A stretch of 64,000 nt of DNA from Myxococcus hansupus. Lineage in GTDB: Bacteria > Myxococcota > Myxococcia > Myxococcales > Myxococcaceae. Under the pieces are notes generated by a model. It made no database searches, had not been told where the DNA came from, and saw only the letters and a list, made by a program, of their open reading frames with translations. Of the stretch, positions 17,987-24,779 are shown one piece after another. Position 1 is the stretch's first letter, and every line of letters starts with the position of its first letter. The position numbers and the translations under genes were made by a program. The stretch covers positions 434,001-498,000 of the forward strand of contig NZ_CP012109.1 in the NCBI RefSeq assembly GCF_000280925.3. The letters are read 5' to 3'.

Positions 17987-18538
17987 ATGACGACGCCGCG
18001 CATTCTCGCCATCAGTGGCAGCCTCCGGACCGGGAGCTTCAACCGGAAGCTCCTGGACATCGCCGTCGCCCACGCCCGCTCGCTCGGAGCGGAGGTGGAC
18101 GTGGTGGACCTGAAGACGCTGGATCTGCCCATCTACGATGGCGATGTGGAGGCCAAGGCCCTGCCCGCGCCGGTGGAGGCGCTGCGCGAGCGGCTGGGCA
18201 AGGCCCAGGGCCTGCTCATCGCCAGCCCGGAGTACAACTCCTCCATTCCCGGGGGCCTGAAGAACGCCATCGACTGGGTGTCCCGCCCGCCCGGTGGCCT
18301 CTTCAAGGAGAAGTGGGTGGCGATGATGGGCGCCACGCCCGGTGGCTTCGGCACCGCGCGCATGCAGCCGCACCTGCGTCAGGTGATGTCCTCCGTGGGG
18401 GCGAACGTGCTGCCCACGCAGGTGCACATGGCCCGGGTGTCGGACGCCTTCACCCCGGAAGGGAAGCTCAAGGACGAGGCGCGCCAGAAGGAAGTAGAAG
18501 CCCTGGCCGCCGCGTTGGTTTCCAAGCTGAAGGCCTGA
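17987..18538 (+). CDS. NADPH-dependent FMN reductase family protein
   Basis: This 183-residue flavodoxin-fold protein has the FMN phosphate-binding start ILAISGSLRTGSFNRKLL (about 5-22) and the flavin-contact motif SPEYNSSIPGGLKNAIDWVS near residues 81-100, diagnostic of the ChrR/ArsH-like NADPH-dependent FMN reductases. Members reduce quinones, azo dyes or chromate and protect against oxidative stress. The natural substrate is not evident. It starts 1 bp after the phosphohexomutase stop, so it is in the same operon, and a thiol peroxidase lies two genes downstream. Confidence 0.9.
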   Translation: MTTPRILAISGSLRTGSFNRKLLDIAVAHARSLGAEVDVVDLKTLDLPIYDGDVEAKALPAPVEALRERLGKAQGLLIASPEYNSSIPGGLKNAIDWVSRPPGGLFKEKWVAMMGATPGGFGTARMQPHLRQVMSSVGANVLPTQVHMARVSDAFTPEGKLKDEARQKEVEALAAALVSKLKA

Positions 18539-18551
18539 GAAAGGACGCACC

Positions 18552-19484
18552 ATGCCAACGCTTGGAATCGACCTGGGTGGCACCTTCGCCCGCGCCGCCG
18601 TCGTGGACGCGGGGGGGACCCTGATTGCCGCCTCGAAGGTGGCGCTGGTCGAGCGCAGCCCCGCGGGCGTCGTGGAGACCATCGCCCAGGCGGCCTCGGA
18701 CGCCGTGAAGTCCGCGGGCGTGCCCTTGGGCGCGTGCGGGGTCGCCGCCGCCGGGCAGATTCACAAGGACTCGGGCGTGCTGTCCGTTGCTCCCAACCTG
18801 GGCTGGCGCAACGTGCCGCTGGGCGCGCTGCTCAAGGACCGGCTGGGCCAGCCCGTGCGCGTGGTGAATGACCTGGCCGCGGCGGCGTGGGGTGAGCTGC
18901 ACGCCGGCGCGGGCCGGGGCGCCCAGGACATGCTGGTGGCGTTCGTGGGCTCGGGCGTGGGCAGCGCCATCATCGCCGGAGGCCACCTGGTGGATGGCGG
19001 CGGCGGCGTGGCGGGCGAGCTGGGCCACATCAAGGTGGTTCCCGGTGGACGACGCTGCGGCTGCGGCGAGCTGGGGTGCCTGGAGGCCTACGTCGGCGGT
19101 CACAACCTCATCGCGCAGACGCGCGAGCTGCTCGCCAGCGGGAACGCGCCCGAGGTGCAGCGGCTGACGGGCGGGGACCCGTCACGCATCACCCCGGTGA
19201 CGCTGGAGACGGCGGCGGAGGCGGGGGACGCGGCCGCGGTGGAAGTCTATGAGCGCGCGGCGCGCTTCCTGGCGCTGTCCGTGGCCAACATGGTGACGAT
19301 GCTCAACCCGGCGAGGCTGGTGCTGGGCGGCGGCGTGCTGATGCATTGTCCGGGCCTCCGTCGCCACGTGGAGGAGGGCGTGCGCCAGTGGTCCTCCATG
19401 ACGTCGCGCGAGGGCTTGCTCATCGCCGACGCGGAGCTGGGCGACGACAGCGGTCTGATTGGCGCGGCGTTGCTGGTGAAGTAG
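18552..19484 (+). CDS. ROK family sugar kinase (glucokinase-like)
   Basis: This 310-residue ROK protein has the ATP-binding loop GIDLGGTFARAAVVD (5-19), the catalytic Asp in VVNDLAAAAWGE (D106), the second phosphate loop FVGSGVGSAI and the zinc site with H158 in GHIK and CGCGELGCLEAY (C168, C170, C175). There is no N-terminal HTH, so it is an enzyme and not a ROK repressor. Glucokinase is the most likely activity, producing glucose 6-phosphate for the adjacent phosphohexomutase. It begins 13 bp after the flavin reductase gene with AAAGGA upstream. Confidence 0.9.
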   Translation: MPTLGIDLGGTFARAAVVDAGGTLIAASKVALVERSPAGVVETIAQAASDAVKSAGVPLGACGVAAAGQIHKDSGVLSVAPNLGWRNVPLGALLKDRLGQPVRVVNDLAAAAWGELHAGAGRGAQDMLVAFVGSGVGSAIIAGGHLVDGGGGVAGELGHIKVVPGGRRCGCGELGCLEAYVGGHNLIAQTRELLASGNAPEVQRLTGGDPSRITPVTLETAAEAGDAAAVEVYERAARFLALSVANMVTMLNPARLVLGGGVLMHCPGLRRHVEEGVRQWSSMTSREGLLIADAELGDDSGLIGAALLVK

Positions 19485-19516
19485 GCCGCGCGCTACTCGA
19501 AGCGGGGAGGCATTCC

Positions 19517-20032
19517 ATGGCCGAGCACAAGGGCATCGTCACGTTCAAGGGTCAGCCGGTGACGCTGGTGGGGGAGGAGGTGAAGCTGGGGGATACGGCC
19601 CCGGACTTCACCGCGTACAAGGGGCTCAACGACGCGCTGAAGTTGTCGGACACGAAGGGCAGCGTGGTGGTGTTGAGCGTGGCGCCCAGCGTGGACACGC
19701 GGGTGTGCGCGGCGCAGCTTCGCGCGTTCAACAAGGAAGCCACCGCGTTGGGGCCGGACGTGAAGGTCTGGTTCGTCACGCTGGATTTGCCCTTCGCGCT
19801 GGGGCGCTTCTCCGCGGCCGAGGGCATCCAGAACGTCACGGTGCTGTCGGACTACAAGGACCGCGAGTTCGGTGAGAAGTACGGCTTGTACATGAAGGAG
19901 CTGGGCCTGCTGGCGCGCAGCACCTTCGTGCTGAACCGCGAGGGCAAGGTCGTGTTCCGGGAGATCGTGAAGGAGATGACGCACGAGCCGGATTACGACG
20001 GCGCGCTGAAGGCGGTCCGCGAGTCGCTGTGA
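19517..20032 (+). CDS. tpx: Thiol peroxidase (Tpx-type) lacking the resolving cysteine
   Basis: This 171-residue atypical peroxiredoxin reduces hydroperoxides. The peroxidatic Cys64 lies in APSVDTRVCAAQ, equivalent to the conserved PSIDTxVCxxQ motif. The position of the usual resolving Cys (in E. coli Tpx, PFAQSRFCGAEG) is serine here: LPFALGRFSAAEG, Ser99. Cys64 is the only cysteine in the whole protein. Catalysis would therefore need an external thiol. The ATG at 19517 is chosen because it begins the family N-terminus and GGGGAGG lies upstream; the frame is open earlier inside the ROK gene. It is the last gene of the run that starts with the phosphohexomutase, and it converges on the VOC gene. 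Confidence 0.92.
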   Translation: MAEHKGIVTFKGQPVTLVGEEVKLGDTAPDFTAYKGLNDALKLSDTKGSVVVLSVAPSVDTRVCAAQLRAFNKEATALGPDVKVWFVTLDLPFALGRFSAAEGIQNVTVLSDYKDREFGEKYGLYMKELGLLARSTFVLNREGKVVFREIVKEMTHEPDYDGALKAVRESL

Positions 20033-20039
20033 CGGTGAT

Positions 20040-20576
20040 TCAGTCGCGCTGGGGCGGTTTCCATCGCCGCAGCGCCGTCTGGTTTTCGTAGGGCTGGGGC
20101 GACGGGTAGCTGATGAACTCGATGACGGTGCCCCAGGGGGCCCGGGCGTAGCAGAAGGCGTTGCCTGGGCCCTGTTCCAACGGCGGTAGTTCGTGAGGGC
20201 GGGAGAAGACCTCGCCTCCGGCCGCCTGGAAGCGCGCGAGCGCCGCGTCCATGTCCTCCACGTAGACGGCGAAGTGTTGGAGGCCGAAGTCATTGGGCCG
20301 GGCCGGCGGGCGCTGCTCGGGGGCCGCGTACTCGAAGAGCTCGAGGCTGGGGCCGTTGCCCAGGCGGAGCAGCCGCATGGCGCGGATGCTGGAGCCACGG
20401 AGGAAGCGCAGGCGCCGTTCGAGGTCCTCGCCCTCCTGTGGCGGTTGTCCCTTCGCGAGCGTGTCGTAGAGCACCTTCGCACCGAGCGCCTGGACGAAGA
20501 AGGCGGTGGCTGCTTCGAGGTCGGGCACGGTGATGCCGACATGGTCGATGCCGCGGACGGGCGAGTCGGACGTCAT
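20040..20576 (-). CDS. VOC superfamily (glyoxalase/dioxygenase fold) protein
   Basis: This 178-residue protein consists of the two beta-alpha-beta-beta-beta modules of the vicinal oxygen chelate fold. Metal-ligand positions are visible: His in IDHVGITV near the start, His in LQHFAVYVED in the second module and Glu in TVIEFISYP near the end. The arrangement resembles methylmalonyl-CoA epimerase and glyoxalase I relatives, but the reaction cannot be assigned. The ATG at 20576 starts MTSDSPVRGIDH; the frame continues to 20642 without support. It is convergent with the thiol peroxidase gene (7-bp gap). Confidence 0.82.
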   Translation of the reverse strand: MTSDSPVRGIDHVGITVPDLEAATAFFVQALGAKVLYDTLAKGQPPQEGEDLERRLRFLRGSSIRAMRLLRLGNGPSLELFEYAAPEQRPPARPNDFGLQHFAVYVEDMDAALARFQAAGGEVFSRPHELPPLEQGPGNAFCYARAPWGTVIEFISYPSPQPYENQTALRRWKPPQRD

Positions 20577-20720
20577 GGCGCGTACGCTCCTGGGCCGAAG
20601 AGAACGCTGACTGCTGAGCCCACTCACGGTGCCGCCGGGCAAGGTGTCCCGTCAACCCAGGGGCCCCGGGGGATGGGATGGTGTTCACTCGTGGGCGGGC
20701 AGGGCTCCGGACACGAGAAG

Positions 20721-20756
20721 CCCCGTCCCGATGCGCCATCGCGCGCCAGGACGGGG
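20721..20756 (-). terminator. Terminator of the M23 peptidase gene
   Basis: An 8-bp stem (CCCCGTCC at 20721-20728, GGACGGGG at 20749-20756) contains a smaller GATG/CATC stem in its loop. On the minus strand it starts about 20 bp after the peptidase stop and is followed by CTTCTCGTGT, a modest pyrimidine-rich tail. Confidence 0.55.
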
Positions 20757-20776
20757 CGGGGTGTGGGGACGGCGAA

Positions 20777-21325
20777 TCAGAGCGTGGGCGTGCCGAGGCG
20801 GTTGCTGCAGTTGGCGTTGGTGCCGCAGGTGGTGCCGACGCTGGTGTACCAGGCCGTCTTGCGCGTGCCGTACTGGCGGTTGTCCGCGTGCACGTGCGCA
20901 CCCGTGGAGTTGCCCGTGGAGCCCACGAGGCCCAGCGCGCAGCGGTCACACGTCTGGGAACGCGACGAGCCGTTCGAGTTCAGGTGGAGCTGGCGGAAGT
21001 CCCAGCCGCTGCCACCGGTGACGACGTAGTAGTTGCCCGCGCCGCCGTTGCAGCTCGTGCCGCCGCTGCAGTTGTTCGCACAGCCGCCGTAGTAGGCGTA
21101 GTGGCGGCTCACGTTGATCATCCCGCGGTGGTTCCACTCGCTGCACGTGCCGTTGCTGATATCGAGCGCGTTGTGGCTGCTACCCGAGCACGAGTAATAC
21201 GTCGTGGAACCCACACGCGCGGCGGCATCACAGATGGGGCCCACGGCCGTGGCGGCCGTGACACTGGTGCCCCAGCCCGTGGCGGCGAGTACGGCCGCCG
21301 CCAGGGTCAGCTTCATCGTCTTCAT
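20777..21325 (-). CDS. Secreted M23-like zinc endopeptidase
   Basis: The 182-residue product has a Sec signal peptide (MKTMKLTLAAAVLAATGW..., cleavage near residue 25) and a mature part with the M23 zinc motif H51-N-A-L-D55 and H144-V-H146, plus His114 in RQLHLNSN. M23 enzymes cut peptide cross-links in peptidoglycan, and secreted ones (LasA, beta-lytic protease, lysostaphin) lyse other bacteria. The mature protein holds about ten cysteines, implying several disulfides. For a predatory lifestyle a role in prey lysis is plausible. The ATG at 21325 follows GGGAG with 7-nt spacing; the upstream frame to 21418 lacks a signal. The protein is short for the family, so it is essentially the catalytic domain alone. 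Confidence 0.85.
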   Translation of the reverse strand: MKTMKLTLAAAVLAATGWGTSVTAATAVGPICDAAARVGSTTYYSCSGSSHNALDISNGTCSEWNHRGMINVSRHYAYYGGCANNCSGGTSCNGGAGNYYVVTGGSGWDFRQLHLNSNGSSRSQTCDRCALGLVGSTGNSTGAHVHADNRQYGTRKTAWYTSVGTTCGTNANCSNRLGTPTL

Positions 21326-21375
21326 CAAGAGACTCCCTCGTTGGTGTTGCGCTGCGTACTGCGGTGAAGCAGGCG

Positions 21376-22362
21376 TTACCTCCGGAGGCGCTGCTTCTCG
21401 CGCAGCACGAGCTCCCACTCCTGGAGGTTGAGCTTCAGGACCTTCAGCCAGGCGCCGATCTCCGCATCCATGGAGCGGTCCACGCCGCGCAGCGACTCCA
21501 GCACGGACGCCGCCTGGGATTGCCCCAGCCGGGCGATGCCCTGGAGCGCCGCCTTGCGCACCGCCGGGTCCTTGTCGTCCCGGTACAGGTCCACCAGCGA
21601 GCCGCGCGCCCCCGTCGCCTCGCCGCCGGGCACGCCGCCCAGCGCCGTGGCCGCCGCCGCGCGCAGCTCCGGGTTCTCCGAGCGGAGCTGGCGCGTCACC
21701 TGCTCCACCGCCTCGTGGCCCACGGCCTCCATGGAGACCTCGCGCAAGAGCTTCGCCGCCACCGCCGGGTCTTCCGACGCCGCCGCCGCGGACACCGCCG
21801 CCTCCGACACACCCCGGTCATGGCCGCTGTAGACGTCCGCGCTCTCCGCGACGAGGTTCTCCGCCACCGCCGCGCGGACCTCGGGAGACGCGTCGCGCAC
21901 CAACTGTTCGTACGTCACCACGCCGCCGTTCTTCTCCATGAACTCGACGGAGGGCACGCCGCGCAGCCCGCGCACCGCCGCGGCGCGCAGGGCCGGGTCC
22001 GCGTCACCCACGGCCCGCGCCAGCAGCGGCTGAATCAAGCCCGGCGCGCCCGTGTTGCTGGCCTTGGTGGCCAGGGCCGCGCCCAGGGCCTCGAGCACCT
22101 CCGGGTCGCGCTCTCCCTGCCACGCCGCCAGCAGGGACTCCGCGGACATGGCGAGCGCGGCCTCCTTCAGCCGCAGCTTCACGTAGCGCTTCAGCGAGGG
22201 CGACCCATGTTTCATCGCCTGCCGCACGTCTTCCAGCATGCCCTGCACCGTGCACTGCGCGGGGCGGAGCGAGGCCTCGGCGCGCGCGGACAGGGGCGAC
22301 AGGGACGTGAGGGCCATCAGGAGCGCCGCGCGCCCCGTCTGCTTCATCGACGCGGAGAACAT
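21376..22362 (-). CDS. HEAT-repeat protein, probably exported
   Basis: This 328-residue protein begins with an N-terminal hydrophobic stretch (QTGRAALLMALTSLSPLSARA) that looks like a signal peptide, and then consists of repeated helical hairpins of the HEAT/PBS-lyase kind, for example DADPALRAAAVRGLRGVPS, ASPEVRAAVAENL, ENPELRAAAATALGGVPG and KDPAVRKAALQGIARLG. Such arrays are protein-binding scaffolds. The start codon overlaps the upstream stop as TGATG at 22360-22364, with AAGGAG upstream, so translation is coupled to the preceding HEAT gene. The binding partner is unknown. Confidence 0.85.
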   Translation of the reverse strand: MFSASMKQTGRAALLMALTSLSPLSARAEASLRPAQCTVQGMLEDVRQAMKHGSPSLKRYVKLRLKEAALAMSAESLLAAWQGERDPEVLEALGAALATKASNTGAPGLIQPLLARAVGDADPALRAAAVRGLRGVPSVEFMEKNGGVVTYEQLVRDASPEVRAAVAENLVAESADVYSGHDRGVSEAAVSAAAASEDPAVAAKLLREVSMEAVGHEAVEQVTRQLRSENPELRAAAATALGGVPGGEATGARGSLVDLYRDDKDPAVRKAALQGIARLGQSQAASVLESLRGVDRSMDAEIGAWLKVLKLNLQEWELVLREKQRLRR

Positions 22363-23534
22363 CAGTGCGGCGCTCCTTCCTCGACGAGGCAGTTGTGGTG
22401 CTCGCGCTTGCCCAGCCAGATGCGGGCGAAGTCCACCGTGCCGGACGCGTAGAGCGCGCGGAACTCCAGGTAGTCCTGCGTGAAGCGCGGGTCCTTCGCG
22501 GCGAACTGCTCCAGCAGCGGCAGGGCCTTCTCGCCGGACGCGCGCACGGCGAAGCGGAAGATGGCCCAGCGCACGCACAGGTCGTGCTCCTTCTCGAAGG
22601 CGTCGCGGAAGATGTCCAGCGCCTGTTCCGGCTTCGTCGTGAGGCCCAGGCGGAAGGCCGCCATCTCCCGCACGTCCCGCTCGCGGTCGTTGGCGAGGAT
22701 GCGCTTGAGCGAGTCGAAGGACTCCTCGCCGATGACGGGGTTCGAGTACGACGGCATCTCCAGCGCGAGCAGCCGCACGGCCATGTCGTCGGACGTCGAG
22801 CCGATGTCGAGCAGCTCCTTCCAATACGGCGCGTAGTTGCCGGTGAGGGCGAAGTCCTCCTTCATCACCCGGCCCAACGTGCGCGTGGCCACCCAGGCGG
22901 TGGAGTCCAGCGTCTCGTCCAGCGCCAGGGTCTTCAGCCGTTGGATGTCCCCGGCCGTCAGCTTGCGCTGCGTCTCCAGGGCATCCAGCGCGGCGGAGCG
23001 TTGTTGCAGGGTGGCACCCGGGTCCTCGCCCATCTTCAACAGGCGCTGCGCCACCTGCGAGGTGTGCACCGCGGGCGCGGCCTTCAGCGCGTCCATGTAG
23101 ATGCCCAGCTCTGGCCCGCTGGCGCTCCGGGCCCACTCCAGCACCTGCAACGCGCGCGCGGGGTCCGTGCCCACCAGCTCCGTCAACCGCTCCTGCAGGT
23201 ACGTCGCGAGGTAGTGGTCGCCGCTGCCAATGGCCGCCGCCAGCGCCTGCCGGAACGTGTCCATGGACACGGAGGCATCGAAGGCGTGGAGGCCGTCCCA
23301 GCAGCCGGGCATGGGCAGTTGCTCCACCGCGGGCTCACGCTCCGCGGGCGCCGAGGCACCCGCGCCGGCGCCGGGGGTGCCCCGTGGCGTCTGGGGCGCC
23401 GCGCCGCCGACAGCGAGCGGGGCGGTGTCCCCGGGAGATGGTGGTGGGGCGAGACGTGACCACAGCAGCGCCACGGCCACCGCGACCAGCAACGCGCCTA
23501 CGGCCGCGGTCCAACGAAGCTTTTGGGAAGTCAT
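22362..23534 (-). CDS. Membrane-anchored HEAT-like repeat protein
   Basis: This 390-residue protein has one N-terminal transmembrane helix (about 9-25, AAVGALLVAVAVALLWS), a Pro/Gly/Ala-rich linker to ~75, and then a helical array with spaced HEAT-like units (for example LTAGDIQRLKTLALDETLD, ANDRERDVREMAAFRLGL, EHDLCVRWAIFRFAV). It probably exposes the array in the periplasm. It is the first gene of a two-gene unit with the HEAT protein downstream, overlapping as TGATG. Function is unknown. The ATG at 23534 has no strong ribosome-binding site. Confidence 0.82.
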   Translation of the reverse strand: MTSQKLRWTAAVGALLVAVAVALLWSRLAPPPSPGDTAPLAVGGAAPQTPRGTPGAGAGASAPAEREPAVEQLPMPGCWDGLHAFDASVSMDTFRQALAAAIGSGDHYLATYLQERLTELVGTDPARALQVLEWARSASGPELGIYMDALKAAPAVHTSQVAQRLLKMGEDPGATLQQRSAALDALETQRKLTAGDIQRLKTLALDETLDSTAWVATRTLGRVMKEDFALTGNYAPYWKELLDIGSTSDDMAVRLLALEMPSYSNPVIGEESFDSLKRILANDRERDVREMAAFRLGLTTKPEQALDIFRDAFEKEHDLCVRWAIFRFAVRASGEKALPLLEQFAAKDPRFTQDYLEFRALYASGTVDFARIWLGKREHHNCLVEEGAPH

Positions 23535-23658
23535 CAGGGAGAATGTCCAACCGGTGATTCCTGCTAATTCTCGGATACTCTGAATTCGATGCTGTTGGCA
23601 ATGGGGGTGGCCTCAAACACAACCTGCGCGTCGCGTCATCGGTTCAGAGGAGGCAGAA

Positions 23659-24744
23659 ATGTCCACGGAGCGCAGGGTCCGGATGGGTGTCATTGGCGCG
23701 GGCTTCGCACGCACGACGCAGGTTCCCGCGCTGCGCACGTTGCCCGGTGTCGAGGTGGTGAGCCTCGCGAGCGCCCGGCCGGAGACGGCGGAGTCCGCGG
23801 GGCGTCAGCTCGGCATTCCGCACGTGACGACGGACTGGCGCGACGTGGTGTCACGGCCCGACGTGGACTGCGTCTGCATCTCCGCGCCGCCCGCGTTGCA
23901 CCGGCCCATCACCCTGGCCGCGCTGGAGGCGGGCAAGGCGGTGCTGTGCGAGAAGCCCACCGCGTTGGACGCGGAGGAGGCCCGCGCCATGTGGCAGATG
24001 GCCCGTGAGCGCCGCGTCCTGGCGTTGATGGACCACGAGCTGCGTTTCCTGCCCGCGCGGCGGAGGATGCGCGACTTGCTGCGCTCCGGTGAGCTGGGGG
24101 CGGTGCGCAGCGCGCGCGTCGACTACCGAAACGACAACCGCGCCTCGCCGGAGCGGCCGTGGGACTGGTGGTCGGACGCGGCGCAGGGCGGCGGACTCCT
24201 GGGGGCCATCGGCTCGCACGCGGTGGACACGCTGCGCTTCGTGTTGGGGCGTGAGCCCAGCGCGGTGCTGGGCGAGCTGGCCACGCACACCGCCGAGCGC
24301 CTGGAGTCCCGCACCAGGAAGCCCCGCGTGGTGACGAGCGACGATGAATCCCGGCTGCTGCTGCGGTTCGGCGCGGCGACGGCGGCCATCGAAATGTCGA
24401 TGGTGGCCCCCGGCAAGCCCGTGCACGGCGTCGAGGTGTCGTGCGAGCGCGGAGGACTGCGCGTGGAGGGCCGCGAGCTGTGGCGCTCCACCGTGGGCGC
24501 CCGTGCATGGGAGCGCGTGGCGCTTCCCGAGGAGCCGCCGCTGCCACCCGGGCTTCCCGACAACGAGTGGGCACGCGGCTTCCTGTTGTTCGCGCGCGCG
24601 TTCACCGACGCCCTGCGCGAAGGCCGCGCCTCGGTGGAGGACGCGGCCACGCTGGAGGACGGCTGGCGCAACCAGCAGGTGCTGGACGCGGCCCGGCGCT
24701 CCCATGCGGAGCGCCGGTGGATTCACCTGTCCTCCGGGCGTTGA
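23659..24744 (+). CDS. Gfo/Idh/MocA family NAD(P)-dependent oxidoreductase
   Basis: The 361-residue product has an N-terminal Rossmann fold with GVIGAGFARTTQVPALRTLPG (about 10-30) and the hallmark CEKPTALDAEEARAM near residue 97, followed by the C-terminal alpha/beta substrate domain (GGLLGAIGSHAVDTLRF supplies the catalytic-region His). Family members oxidise or reduce sugars, inositols and related alcohols; the substrate here is unknown. The ATG follows AGAGGAGG with good spacing. It diverges from the HEAT genes and converges on the SBBP-like lipoprotein, with the terminator hairpin overlapping its last codons. Confidence 0.9.
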   Translation: MSTERRVRMGVIGAGFARTTQVPALRTLPGVEVVSLASARPETAESAGRQLGIPHVTTDWRDVVSRPDVDCVCISAPPALHRPITLAALEAGKAVLCEKPTALDAEEARAMWQMARERRVLALMDHELRFLPARRRMRDLLRSGELGAVRSARVDYRNDNRASPERPWDWWSDAAQGGGLLGAIGSHAVDTLRFVLGREPSAVLGELATHTAERLESRTRKPRVVTSDDESRLLLRFGAATAAIEMSMVAPGKPVHGVEVSCERGGLRVEGRELWRSTVGARAWERVALPEEPPLPPGLPDNEWARGFLLFARAFTDALREGRASVEDAATLEDGWRNQQVLDAARRSHAERRWIHLSSGR

Positions 24745-24770
24745 GGTGATGCCAGCCCTCCCGGAGGACA
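24728..24770. terminator. Hairpin spanning the convergent gene ends
   Basis: A perfect 11-bp inverted repeat (TGTCCTCCGGG at 24728-24738, CCCGGAGGACA at 24760-24770) encloses the oxidoreductase stop codon in its 21-nt loop. It lies between two convergent genes and could end transcripts from both sides. There is no T-tract. Confidence 0.5.
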
Positions 24771-24779
24771 CGGCGTGTT

